DNA of 47,859 nucleotides from Pelosinus propionicus DSM 13327 (GCF_900114615.1 NZ_FOTS01000040.1:1-47859), one strand, 5' to 3'. Positions 40,608 through 47,463 are shown, counted from the first letter of the stretch. Program-made: numbers and translations. The notes: generated by a model not told the origin, from the letters alone.

Positions 40608-41613
40608 TACGTATCACCTCGTTATATTGAGTTATAAAATTAGCCATGCATGACGCTCCATGATTCATTAGGTTCATATATCCGACTTTCTTAACAGTAT
40701 CCTCTATGACACTATTGGACCATTGAACGCCTTTTTGCTTATTAACAATTAACTTAATATGTACTTCCTCCCAAGCTATCTGGGCAGGTGGATGAAAGGA
40801 TTTATTGCCAGGTGAAGCAGTCTCAGAACTGCTTTTTTTATTTAGCCAAGGTTCATCAATTCCGCTTGTCCGCCAACGATGCAGAATTGCATTGATATAA
40901 CTTAGTTTCCTAACGCTATTCTTTACTGACTCCTCAATAGCAGCCTTCACCCATCGAGCAGAATAAGTTTCGACGAGATCCGCTAGGTTATCAGCTTCGA
41001 TACTTCCGCAAATAGGATGTATGTTGTTTTGATACAAGGTCATTACTTCTGCAATCCCTTCATCTTCTTTAACAGGATTTACTTTTAACTTACATTCGTT
41101 TGCGTCTGCTCTCTGTTCACTGACCACTGCGTTACCAGCAGTAGTTATCTCTGTAGTAGTCTCTGTAGTAGTCTCTGTAGTAGTCTCTGGTATTGGTGTG
41201 TTCAAGTTGGACAGCTCCTTTGCCCAAGTTGAACAGCTCGTCTGTTCATTTTGAACAGATGCACTGTTCACACCCCTACTTTTTTCAAGTTGTTCAAGTT
41301 TTTCATAATTGAGAGAATACCACTTTGTTTTATCAAATTTTCGCTGATTGTAATTGCCAGTTAAAATAATCCCTGAATTCTCTAGCGTAGAAATAATTCT
41401 TCTGATTGTGGATATAGACCAAAAAGGAAATTGATCTTTCCAATCATCGTAGGTGTTATAGATCCACTTATGACCATCTATTTCTTTAGGGCTTTTACTT
41501 AACCAATAATGCAATTGCTGCAGTATAATGCTTTCATTAAGCCCTACTAATTCTGCTAATGATGGAGCTATTACTAAGGGCTGTTCATCAAATAATATTT
41601 TTGTTTGCATCAT
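40588..41613 (-). CDS. DnaD-like replication initiation protein
   Basis: Start set at ATG 41613 (GGGTGA seven bases before). The 341-residue product has an N-terminal winged helix (LAELVGLNESIILQQLHYWL, STIRRIISTLENSGIIL, KTKWYSLNYEKL). A linker with four ETTT repeats (12-bp DNA repeats near 41140-41190) follows. The C-terminal DnaD/DnaB_2-like domain is YQNNIHPICGSIEADNLADL to YINAILHRWRTSGI. This is the usual replication initiator of Firmicute phages; the origin may lie within or near it. Confidence 0.9.
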   Translation of the reverse strand: MMQTKILFDEQPLVIAPSLAELVGLNESIILQQLHYWLSKSPKEIDGHKWIYNTYDDWKDQFPFWSISTIRRIISTLENSGIILTGNYNQRKFDKTKWYSLNYEKLEQLEKSRGVNSASVQNEQTSCSTWAKELSNLNTPIPETTTETTTETTTEITTAGNAVVSEQRADANECKLKVNPVKEDEGIAEVMTLYQNNIHPICGSIEADNLADLVETYSARWVKAAIEESVKNSVRKLSYINAILHRWRTSGIDEPWLNKKSSSETASPGNKSFHPPAQIAWEEVHIKLIVNKQKGVQWSNSVIEDTVKKVGYMNLMNHGASCMANFITQYNEVIRNGKLGK

Positions 41614-41620
41614 CCAGGAA

Positions 41621-41872
41621 TCACCCAACCTTTTTATTCAAAACAAGGCACTTACCGCCTTTAAAATTAATACAAAACTTACATAATCGCCTTGCCTGTT
41701 TACTATTAGCAATAAAGGCTGTGCATGCCGTTTCTTGTTCGTATGCTAGGCATCTAGCCATTACTAGACGGCAGGTCTTGCAAGCTGAAACGGTACAAAA
41801 TTGTACGCCTTTAGAACAACTTCTGCCTATCGGCGTTTTATCACTATAAGCGCATTTTTTACATTGACACAT
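41621..41872 (-). CDS. Cys-rich protein (eleven cysteines)
   Basis: The 83-residue product has MCQCKKCAYSDKTPIGRSCS, FCTVSACKTCRLVMARCLAY and RRLCKFCINFKGGKCLVL, forming a repeated zinc-knuckle pattern. Directly upstream of the replication initiator. Probably a metal-binding regulator or structural zinc protein. Unknown. Confidence 0.72.
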   Translation of the reverse strand: MCQCKKCAYSDKTPIGRSCSKGVQFCTVSACKTCRLVMARCLAYEQETACTAFIANSKQARRLCKFCINFKGGKCLVLNKKVG

Positions 41873-41930
41873 AATCCTACCCTCCTATAGTTAATGAAAG
41901 GAGCTGGTGTTACCCAGCTCTTTAAAAATT

Positions 41931-42656
41931 TTAGATATTGCCAGCTACTATGAGATAACCATCTAATTCTTTTTTTAGTTTTTTGATCTCATGGTCAACG
42001 GCTTCCTGTAGGTATCTACTGAGTTTTGGACAACTTAGGTTAAACATTGGCTTTTCCCCTTCACCTCGGGGGCGAATGACTTCCATTTCAATTTCCATGG
42101 TTTGAATGAGTCCCGATTCTAAGTAAATTGCAATCTTTGCAAGTATGAACTGCGGTAATCTTACAGTGCCTTCCGCCTCACCGACCTTAATTGCAAAGTT
42201 GTAATTATTGTTATCATCATAGGTAAAGTCACCAGCAATATTGGTAACATATTTAAACTGCTGGACAGAAGCCATTAAGCTTTCGATGTTCTCAATCTCA
42301 CCTAGTTCGCGCCTTTGCAAAAACTTGATAAAATCTTTTTGGTCAAAGGCATGTCCACGAGTTAAAATCTTCTCCCATTCTTCATACTGAATTGAATTTT
42401 TGAACTTATAGGCTAAACGATCCTGCTTTCGATCGGTCACTGTGTCGTCGAGAATTACTTCGATACCATCAGCGTTATAAGCAACAATAGCATCCTTTTT
42501 TGATCCTTTAGCCTTTACTAAGGCAATCAGACTGTCAGTCGAATCGGCGGTGTACGCAAATCCTTTATATGTATATATTGGAGTTGCCTCACCTGTACGA
42601 ATTACCAAGACATCACTACCTGGGGTAATGTTGATTTGCTTTTCAGTATTATTCAT
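41931..42656 (-). CDS. DUF2303/YfdQ-family phage protein
   Basis: The 241-residue product fits the DUF2303 pattern: KKDAIVAYNADGIEVILDD, YKFKNSIQYEEWEKILTRGH, FDQKDFIKFLQRR and a C-terminal beta-rich FILAKIAIYLESGL region. These proteins occur in phage early operons, often near recombination genes, and their function is not established. Its start overlaps the upstream gene by 8 bp, suggesting a pair. Confidence 0.82.
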   Translation of the reverse strand: MNNTEKQINITPGSDVLVIRTGEATPIYTYKGFAYTADSTDSLIALVKAKGSKKDAIVAYNADGIEVILDDTVTDRKQDRLAYKFKNSIQYEEWEKILTRGHAFDQKDFIKFLQRRELGEIENIESLMASVQQFKYVTNIAGDFTYDDNNNYNFAIKVGEAEGTVRLPQFILAKIAIYLESGLIQTMEIEMEVIRPRGEGEKPMFNLSCPKLSRYLQEAVDHEIKKLKKELDGYLIVAGNI

Positions 42657-42963
42657 TGCTATTTCCTCCTACTAAATTTAATTGAGTTACTCTGTTTTCA
42701 ATTGGAGCATCCGTTTTGAGCTTACCCTCGCCAGTGATTTGACAGATACTTGCCTTCTTAATAGCTGGGAACTTAGGGGTTAAACTAAATGATGTGTTTA
42801 CCATTGTTGCGGTATCTTCCATACGTTTGAATTTAACTGTAAAAGAGATTGATCCAGAATTTCCTGGTTTTAACTGTGAGATCACAGCAGGATAAAGCTT
42901 CTGAAATTGCTCTTCAAGACTGCCACCGCAAACACTAGATAGAGTTACAAGTATTTCAGACAT
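42649..42963 (-). CDS. Partner of the DUF2303 gene, unknown
   Basis: ATG 42963 follows AAGGAGTG. The 104-residue product is beta-rich (GSISFTVKFKRMEDTATMVN, FSLTPKFPAIKKASICQ) and overlaps the DUF2303 start. Consistent pairing in phages suggests a complex, but no function is known to me. Confidence 0.72.
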   Translation of the reverse strand: MSEILVTLSSVCGGSLEEQFQKLYPAVISQLKPGNSGSISFTVKFKRMEDTATMVNTSFSLTPKFPAIKKASICQITGEGKLKTDAPIENRVTQLNLVGGNSNE

Positions 42964-43080
42964 TTTTTATTCACTCCTTGTATATTTTTTTAGGTATGGG
43001 ACAGGCTATAAATATGGAGTATTCCTGTCTCTTATTGGTTAAGAAAATAAAACTTATCAAGGGATTTTTTAAGTTTTCAA

Positions 43081-43104
43081 CGAATTATCACCTCGAAGGA
43101 GGTG
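43081..43104 (+). promoter_or_regulatory. Leader hairpin hiding the ribosome site of the 43112 gene
   Basis: CACCTC (43089-43094) pairs perfectly with GAGGTG (43099-43104), which is the ribosome site of the following TTG gene. It is preceded by CGAATTATCAC, the same 11-mer found in the leader at 43963. A translation-control element, perhaps thermosensitive or protein-regulated, is likely. Confidence 0.6.
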
Positions 43105-43111
43105 TTTTATA

Positions 43112-43312
43112 TTGTCATTGAAAAAAATTACGTCTACCAAATACCATTGTTCCAGAATTGATGACTATGTTTCTATTGAAAAACGCTATACCAAATTACC
43201 ATCCAAGCCACAACAATGCCAATCCAGTTGCCGTGATTCATATGGATGTAGTAGATCTGACTGCATTTTCGTTGGCGGGAGTAAAGATTATTTAGATGAT
43301 TTTTTTAAATAA
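43112..43312 (+). CDS. 66-residue cysteine-rich protein on the plus strand
   Basis: TTG 43112 is seven bases from GAAGGAGGTG. The product has LKKITSTKYHCSRIDDYVSI, then QQCQSSCRDSYGCSRSDCIF, six cysteines in a compact region. It runs against the surrounding operon and meets the 43689 gene tail to tail with a 25-bp overlap. The leader shared with the 43992 gene suggests common regulation. Confidence 0.68.
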   Translation: MSLKKITSTKYHCSRIDDYVSIEKRYTKLPSKPQQCQSSCRDSYGCSRSDCIFVGGSKDYLDDFFK

Positions 43313-43689
43313 TCCACTTCGATTGCTTTTTCATCAATTTCTTTAAACAAAAGACGTACAAACTTACTACGGTCAAGTCCGATTTCATTTGCCAGATCTG
43401 CGATAGTGCCATTCACAAAATAAATTCCCTCTTTAGTTGCTATACAAAGAGAATCTTCATGAGTCATCAATCTTCCTTCGATCGTGATTGATTTTTGGTA
43501 AGTCAAACAAGATCCGCAATTGCCGCAGAATTTAGCATCTTCATGGTGGATGCTTCGACCACAATCACACTCATGTACTTTTACTGGCTGTCCTTCAAAT
43601 TGCTCTTTGAGGTCAGACACTTCTTTTTCTAGAAAAGTCAAGCGACTCTTTAAATTTTCCATTGCTTTCACCTGCCTCTCTTCATTCAC
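43288..43689 (-). CDS. Coiled-coil zinc-ribbon protein
   Basis: GTG 43689 (AAGGAT upstream) or ATG 43662 (AGGTG) may be the start. The ~133-residue product has a coiled coil (MENLKSRLTFLEKEVSDLKE), a zinc ribbon HECDCGRSIHHEDAKFCGNC, and a C-terminal part predicted as a winged-helix-like ANEIGLDRSKFVRLLFKEID. Possibly a DNA-binding regulator. Converges with the plus-strand gene. Confidence 0.7.
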   Translation of the reverse strand: MNEERQVKAMENLKSRLTFLEKEVSDLKEQFEGQPVKVHECDCGRSIHHEDAKFCGNCGSCLTYQKSITIEGRLMTHEDSLCIATKEGIYFVNGTIADLANEIGLDRSKFVRLLFKEIDEKAIEVDYLKKSSK

Positions 43690-43705
43690 TTTGATTCATC
43701 CTTGA

Positions 43706-43927
43706 TTACAGCTTAGTTAAAAGAGAACTATGCTTTTCTATTAATTGATTTGCATGTGTATACTTCTCAATTTGCACAACGTAGGTTTCATCATTAATTT
43801 TTACTGCGTAAACAAACTCGCTGTTTCGCGGAAGACTTACTATACCCGTTTGCACAGCTTTTTTTGTTTTATCAAGTATGCTTATTAGCCGTTCATCAAG
43901 TTGCTCTTGTCCTTTAACGCAATTCAC
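43706..43927 (-). CDS. 73-residue protein, unknown
   Basis: GTG 43927 follows AGGAGGTG. Product MNCVKGQEQLDERLISILDK, then SEFVYAVKINDETYVVQIEK with a beta-rich C-terminal half. Divergent from the plus-strand 43992 gene with only 64 bp between, so they may share a control region. Function unknown. Confidence 0.7.
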   Translation of the reverse strand: MNCVKGQEQLDERLISILDKTKKAVQTGIVSLPRNSEFVYAVKINDETYVVQIEKYTHANQLIEKHSSLLTKL

Positions 43928-43962
43928 TTTTACACCTCCTACAGGAAATTATTGGCTTTTAT

Positions 43963-43985
43963 CGAATTATCACTTAAGGGAGGTG
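43963..43985 (+). promoter_or_regulatory. Leader hairpin hiding the ribosome site of the 43992 gene
   Basis: CGAATTATCAC then CACTT (43971-43975) pairs with GAGGTG/AGGTG (43981-43985) using one G-T pair, again covering the GGGAGGTG ribosome site. The hairpin bases differ from the first leader but pairing is kept, while the 11-mer is identical. Confidence 0.6.
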
Positions 43986-43991
43986 ATAATT

Positions 43992-44303
43992 ATGATTTCT
44001 GCTAAACAATTTACATTACTTGCTAATGTTGTGATGTCAAAAGATACTAACCAATATTTGAATCTTTTAACGGCATATGGATTAATAAGAGGTAAAATTG
44101 ACGGTACTGTAGTAAACTCTTTAAATAATGAGAGGCACGTTATTAAAGCCGAAAATCAAGATAAGGTAGAACCGATAAGCGAATTTAATGTTATCGCTCT
44201 TAAGGATGTGACCATTATTCCATCAGGGAATCAAACTAAAATTTCATTAGATGCTTTGACTATTTTCTCTGATCAAATAATTGCTGTATTCGTAGGGAGT
44301 TAG
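43992..44303 (+). CDS. Plus-strand phage protein, unknown
   Basis: ATG 43992 follows GGGAGGTGATAATT. The 103-residue product starts MISAKQFTLLANVVMSKDTN and ends FSDQIIAVFVGS; alpha/beta with no cysteine pairs. It converges with the 44493 gene (44-bp overlap). A lone plus-strand gene among minus genes, with the leader described above. Confidence 0.7.
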   Translation: MISAKQFTLLANVVMSKDTNQYLNLLTAYGLIRGKIDGTVVNSLNNERHVIKAENQDKVEPISEFNVIALKDVTIIPSGNQTKISLDALTIFSDQIIAVFVGS

Positions 44304-44493
44304 ATTTTAACCATTCCGCAATTTTCTCTGACGAAATCGCATTAATATGAATAGTTTCGTTAATGCTCTTAGGTCGATCTTCAAGTTGCTGCTTGATTTC
44401 GACCATTTCTTTTTCTATTTTTGTTAACATTTTTACGATTAAATAAAATTCTTTTCTGCCGCTATTTTTCTTGTTCTTCCTTCTTTTATTCAC
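44260..44493 (-). CDS. Small basic helical protein
   Basis: GTG 44493 has GGAGG seven bases before; a GTG at 44499 is too close. The ~77-residue product has a very basic start (NKRRKNKKNSGRKEFYLIVK) and a coiled coil (MLTKIEKEMVEIKQQLEDRP). Its start is within the previous gene's end. Unknown. Confidence 0.65.
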   Translation of the reverse strand: MNKRRKNKKNSGRKEFYLIVKMLTKIEKEMVEIKQQLEDRPKSINETIHINAISSEKIAEWLKSNSLRIQQLFDQRK

Positions 44494-44656
44494 CTTCACA
44501 CCTCCCCCTTAGCAGATTCCGAGTAAATTTATTTAAGTCGATAAGAACCTTTACAGCCTCTGGTAATACTTGAACAGCATTGCCAGGGTTTTTGTTTTTT
44601 GCGGTGTCAATAACAAATTGACTTAATGCCTCTTGCACTTCTAACAATTTATCCAT
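44486..44656 (-). CDS. 56-residue helical protein
   Basis: ATG 44656 is nine bases from AGGAGG. Product MDKLLEVQEALSQFVIDTAK, then NPGNAVQVLPEAVKVLIDLN and a basic end. It overlaps the next gene's start. Good ribosome site; function unknown. Confidence 0.7.
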   Translation of the reverse strand: MDKLLEVQEALSQFVIDTAKNKNPGNAVQVLPEAVKVLIDLNKFTRNLLRGRCEGE

Positions 44657-44669
44657 CGTTTCTCACCTC

Positions 44670-44903
44670 CTATACCGCATTACGATGTTTCCGTTTTAAC
44701 CGCACTTCATAGCATTTAGCACACGGACTGTCACTAACATATCCATTTGGTTTATTACAATCTGGGTATATACCAGATCTGGAGTACCATATTTCTTTAC
44801 AGACAAAGCACCTCATACGGGTATCCGTTTTATTATGCATACTAGTTGCCCTGCCTGGAGCAGAACAATATGGGCAGTTTTTACGCACATTACGTTTAAC
44901 CAT
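44670..44903 (-). CDS. Zinc-ribbon protein
   Basis: The 77-residue product has CPYCSAPGRATS, MRCFVCKEIWYS and PCAKCYEV, three knuckles, with basic ends (VKRNVRKN, RLKRKHRN). Likely zinc and nucleic-acid binding. Located just downstream of a 33-residue gene. Confidence 0.7.
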   Translation of the reverse strand: MVKRNVRKNCPYCSAPGRATSMHNKTDTRMRCFVCKEIWYSRSGIYPDCNKPNGYVSDSPCAKCYEVRLKRKHRNAV

Positions 44904-44905
44904 AA

Positions 44906-45007
44906 CTACGCTTTCACTTTCTTAACAAATGAACATGCTTTAAACCATATCCGCCATTCACGAGCAGTTGCTTTTGTGCAAAGATTTCCTCTTACTGGTT
45001 CTTTCAT
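44906..45007 (-). CDS. 33-residue basic protein
   Basis: ATG 45007 is nine bases from GGAGG. Product: MKEPVRGNLCTKATAREWRI followed by WFKACSFVKKVKA, basic, one helix. Strong ribosome site argues for translation. Unknown. Confidence 0.58.
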   Translation of the reverse strand: MKEPVRGNLCTKATAREWRIWFKACSFVKKVKA

Positions 45008-45073
45008 TTTTCCAATCCTCCGATTGACCGCCACTATACCAGCGTGATATAATGAAGGTAACAAATAAATTTT

Positions 45074-45628
45074 TTAACTACTTAATCGTCTGTGCGCCAA
45101 CACAGGCGATTTTTCTTTTCCTTGCATATACTCAGTAACACCTAAACCATATTTACTTTCTAGTTCCATTACGAGATTAAAAGTTGAATTTGTCCGATCA
45201 ACAAGCTTTTCCATTATTTCATTAAGGATTAGCAAGTCATCTTCTGATAAGTCATCTTTTGAAATTTTATCTAAAAGAATAATTGGTAAATCATCGATCA
45301 ATCCCGTAACTTCTTTGTCTTGCTTTTTCAATCGAATGATCATCGATTGTATATGCCTATCTACTTTCTGATACCCAAACAATCTAGTAAACCCTGTCCC
45401 TTCTAAGGCAACAGTCGCGGCAGCAATAAAATTAAGTTGAGACAACTTGCGCCTTGCCTTTGCGGGTATACTTCGCTCTCCTGTTAGTGCCCCATATATC
45501 GAATTGACCGAATAACCAATATCTGCAGCTAATGCTTTTGGTGGTCTATCGCAGCACATCATAGAGAGTTGCAGCATATCCTGAATATTTTCTAGTAAGC
45601 TAGGATCTAAGAGCGTAATATCTATCAA
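45074..45628 (-). CDS. CII-like phage regulatory protein
   Basis: The 184-residue product has a helix-turn-helix (PPKALAADIGYSVNSIYGAL, TGERSIPAKARRKLSQLN) near residues 29-65 and a helical C-terminus. Size and layout match phage regulatory proteins of the CII type, which tune lysis-lysogeny genes. A palindrome lies just before the start. Confidence 0.72.
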   Translation of the reverse strand: MIDITLLDPSLLENIQDMLQLSMMCCDRPPKALAADIGYSVNSIYGALTGERSIPAKARRKLSQLNFIAAATVALEGTGFTRLFGYQKVDRHIQSMIIRLKKQDKEVTGLIDDLPIILLDKISKDDLSEDDLLILNEIMEKLVDRTNSTFNLVMELESKYGLGVTEYMQGKEKSPVLAHRRLSS

Positions 45629-45645
45629 TTTTCTACCCCTTTCTT

Positions 45646-45673
45646 TGTGTAAAAATCATAAACCCTTTACACA
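45646..45673. promoter_or_regulatory. Inverted repeat upstream of the CII-like gene
   Basis: TGTGTAAA and TTTACACA (8-bp perfect arms, 12-bp spacer) lie 18-45 bp before the gene's start at 45628. Related to the TGTGTATA elements of the main operator. A binding site for the Cro/CI-like proteins is plausible. The rest of the 45629-45760 gap shows no gene. Confidence 0.5.
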
Positions 45674-45760
45674 GAATTATTTGCTATACTCAAGTTAGAG
45701 GACAATACTTTATAACGTTCCTCACCCCACTTTAGCCTGTCCTTTGGATAGGCATTCTTT

Positions 45761-45910
45761 TTATAAATCGCCAGGAACCAAGAATAGAACTAGCAGAAAT
45801 AGTATAGATAAGAATATGCACTTTAAGATCTCACTTTCATGAGTTAACTGTTTTACAGATGAATTAAAACGAATATTGATTACTTCTACTTCTGCCTTTG
45901 AATTATCCAT
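45761..45910 (-). CDS. 49-residue membrane-anchored peptide
   Basis: ATG 45910 follows GAAGG at nine bases and overlaps the end of the upstream gene by 8 bp. The product MDNSKAEVEVINIRFNSSVK ends with the membrane helix CIFLSILFLLVLFLVPG. Possibly an early-membrane protein. Function unknown. Confidence 0.6.
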   Translation of the reverse strand: MDNSKAEVEVINIRFNSSVKQLTHESEILKCIFLSILFLLVLFLVPGDL

Positions 45911-46178
45911 ATTTTAAAGCCTTCGCCATGACGCTTACGGCTCCACTGGATTTTGAAGATGGTTTTTCTTTTGCCATAAAAGGAGCATTATTTAGGCACT
46001 CTTTTTCGATGATAGCCAGTGTCTTACTAACTAAAACCTTTAAAAATGGTCTACCATCCGTAGAATAACTTTTAGTATGTGGATAAAGACCAAGAATGCA
46101 TTTTTCACGTATAACATGCTCCGACATGCCGGAGTATTTCGCAAACTCTCGTGGCGTCATTAATAAGGGGATTTCCAT
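45903..46178 (-). CDS. Excisionase/MerR-like helix-turn-helix protein
   Basis: The 91-residue product starts MEIPLLMTPREFAKYSGMSE and continues HVIREKCILGLYPHTK, the winged helix of Xis/HTH_17-type proteins with a GRPFLKVLVSK beta part. In lysogenic phages such proteins direct excision or act as early regulators. The lack of an integrase nearby makes a purely regulatory role possible. Confidence 0.75.
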   Translation of the reverse strand: MEIPLLMTPREFAKYSGMSEHVIREKCILGLYPHTKSYSTDGRPFLKVLVSKTLAIIEKECLNNAPFMAKEKPSSKSSGAVSVMAKALKYG

Positions 46179-46199
46179 ATTACTACCTCCTACAAAAAA

Positions 46200-46246
46200 C
46201 TGATACCATTTTGGTTACTGACTGATACCACTTTGGTTGCTATACT
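46200..46246 (+). promoter_or_regulatory. Tandem operator and promoter of the Arc-like gene
   Basis: CTGATACCATTTTGGTTA (46200-46217) and CTGATACCACTTTGGTTG (46222-46239) are 22 bp apart, two helical turns. TATACT at 46241-46246 is a good -10 but no clear -35 is present. Ribbon-helix-helix repressors bind such tandem repeats, so autoregulation is likely. The same site may repress the minus-strand 46178 gene. Confidence 0.65.
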
Positions 46247-46274
46247 CTTGACATCACTTATTAGGAGGATGTCA

Positions 46275-46448
46275 ATGGCAACCGATAAAATAGAGTTTAC
46301 ACTGCGTCTGCGCGAGGTAACAGCAAACAAAATTGCTGAAATCGCGAATCGTAAATCCCGTTCTAGAAATGCTCAAATTTCTACAATCTTAGAACAATTC
46401 GTGGAAGAATACGAAAAGGAAAATGGGGATATTAAATTTGAATATTAA
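46275..46448 (+). CDS. Arc-like ribbon-helix-helix repressor
   Basis: ATG 46275 follows GGAGGATGTCA. The 57-residue product MATDKIEFTLRLREVTANKI then IANRKSRSRNAQISTILEQF is a classic ribbon-helix-helix with beta strand (IEFTLRLRE) and SRNAQIS turn. It is on the opposite strand to the Cro-like gene, ending 2 bp from its end. Probable repressor of its own promoter and of early genes. Confidence 0.88.
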   Translation: MATDKIEFTLRLREVTANKIAEIANRKSRSRNAQISTILEQFVEEYEKENGDIKFEY

Positions 46449-46450
46449 AT

Positions 46451-46687
46451 TTATGCTACAATATTTTTATTGTGAATATTATGCACATCAATTGGCAAAA
46501 AAATATGGTCAGCCGTTGATTTAACGGCTCTTGCAATTAAAATAGCAAGCTCATAATCAACCCTTTTTATAACTCCTGTCTCAATTCGACTATAAACAGT
46601 TCTGTCAATACAACACTCTAAGGCAACTTGTGCTTGTGTTTTGTTTACCTTTTTTCTAGCATTTAAAAGATTTTCACGTCTCAACAT
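46451..46687 (-). CDS. Cro-like XRE-family regulator
   Basis: Start at ATG 46687 (AAAGGAGG before). The 78-residue product has an XRE helix-turn-helix (LLNARKKVNKTQAQVALECC, IDRTVYSRIETGVIKRVDYE) and a C-terminal part ending in NKNIVA. It is the first gene of the leftward early transcript under the 42-bp operator, in the place of Cro. Confidence 0.85.
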   Translation of the reverse strand: MLRRENLLNARKKVNKTQAQVALECCIDRTVYSRIETGVIKRVDYELAILIARAVKSTADHIFLPIDVHNIHNKNIVA

Positions 46688-46707
46688 TATTACCTCCTTT
46701 ATATTTT

Positions 46708-46749
46708 TGTGCATCTTATACACATATTATATTGTGTATAAGATGCACA
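46708..46749. promoter_or_regulatory. 42-bp palindromic operator in the divergent CI/Cro region
   Basis: Two perfect 17-bp arms (left arm TGTGCATCTTATACACA; the right arm is its reverse complement) flank an eight-base A/T spacer. Each arm is itself a near-palindrome of the form GTGYAT-N3-ATRCAC, so two repressor dimers could bind side by side. A related half-site TATATGCACAA lies near 46798. It overlaps the early promoter. Confidence 0.8.
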
Positions 46750-46754
46750 GTCAA
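46726..46754 (-). promoter_or_regulatory. Early leftward promoter (TTGACT-17-TATAAT)
   Basis: On the minus strand TTGACT (46754-46749) and TATAAT (46731-46726) have exactly 17 bp between them, a near-consensus sigma-A promoter. It drives the Cro-like gene and the early operon, and is covered by the operator. Confidence 0.85.
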
Positions 46755-46840
46755 GAGTATTTTTTCTATTTAGTGTTTTTTTTTCACAAATGTTGTTTAT
46801 ATGCACAATAACGATTATTATTATTTTGGAGGTGTGATAT

Positions 46841-47242
46841 TTGAGCACATTCGGCAAAAGATTAAAAGAATTAAGGAGTAAAAAAGGATTAACTCAAAAA
46901 GAATTGGCACCTTTTATTAATACCACTAGGGATACATTAGCAAATTGGGAAGTAGGAAGAGCGACGCCAGATATTGAAAGCGTCAAAACTATAGCCGATT
47001 ATTTTAACGTAAATACTGATTTCTTATTAGGAAGATCAAATATTGATTATAAACTTACAGATATGATTACTCCTGACGGGAAAGAGATAGTCACTCAAGA
47101 CCATAAAAACCCAGAAATAGCACAACTATTGCGCGACAACGGCATTAAAAAACTTCAGTTAATGAAAGGTTATTCTTTAGATGATTTAAAGAGACTAGTT
47201 GAATTAGGTGAATTATTGCGAAATAAAAGAACAGGGGATTAA
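46841..47242 (+). CDS. CI-like XRE repressor without a cleavable C-terminal domain
   Basis: TTG 46841 follows GGAGGTGTGATAT. The 133-residue product has an N-terminal XRE helix-turn-helix (FGKRLKELRSKKGLTQKELA, INTTRDTLANWEVGRATPD, VKTIADYFNVNTDFLLG). A short helical C-terminus follows (LMKGYSLDDLKRLVELGELL). No S24/LexA-type Ser-Lys peptidase is present, so RecA cannot induce its self-cleavage. It diverges from the Cro-like gene across the operator. Confidence 0.88.
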   Translation: MSTFGKRLKELRSKKGLTQKELAPFINTTRDTLANWEVGRATPDIESVKTIADYFNVNTDFLLGRSNIDYKLTDMITPDGKEIVTQDHKNPEIAQLLRDNGIKKLQLMKGYSLDDLKRLVELGELLRNKRTGD

Positions 47243-47252
47243 CCCCTGTTCT
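47228..47252. terminator. Bidirectional terminator between repressor and LexA-controlled gene
   Basis: AGAACAGGGG / CCCCTGTTCT (10-bp stem, ATTAA loop that includes the repressor stop codon). T-rich flanks on both sides suggest it ends both convergent transcripts. Confidence 0.7.
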
Positions 47253-47254
47253 CT

Positions 47255-47395
47255 TTATAATAAGTCTATATAATCTTTATCAATAAGTACCATACCATCA
47301 TCATACTCTATATAATCACAAAGACTTGTTAATTCGCAATAAATAATAGCTTGCTCTTCGTCATTATCACATTCCTTAGCTGAATATTGCATCAT
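47255..47395 (-). CDS. 46-residue acidic protein under a LexA box (possible antirepressor)
   Basis: ATG 47395 (or ATG 47392) follows GGAGG. The product MMQYSAKECDNDEEQAIIYC then ELTSLCDYIEYDDGMVLIDK is strongly acidic with three cysteines. It is convergent with the repressor and has its own promoter with a LexA box in the transcript start region. Inference: made on DNA damage, it could disable the neighbouring repressor. Small size prevents family assignment. Confidence 0.75.
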   Translation of the reverse strand: MMQYSAKECDNDEEQAIIYCELTSLCDYIEYDDGMVLIDKDYIDLL

Positions 47396-47434
47396 CGAAA
47401 CCTCCAAAATTTCTTCAAATACATCGAACACTAT

Positions 47435-47448
47435 CGAACATACGTTCG
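47435..47448. promoter_or_regulatory. LexA/SOS box
   Basis: CGAACATACGTTCG matches the Gram-positive LexA (DinR) consensus CGAAC-RNRY-GTTCG perfectly. An extra half-site CGAAC at 47425-47429 lies 10 bp away. It sits 40 bp before the start of the 46-residue gene, just downstream of a good promoter. Confidence 0.9.
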
Positions 47449-47463
47449 ATTTGTATTGTTTTA

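Noticed and set aside
41140-41190. 12-bp GTAGTCTCTGTA repeats as an origin or CRISPR-like array
   Set aside because: They encode the ETTT linker of the replication protein and have no spacers; an iteron function cannot be excluded but is not supported.
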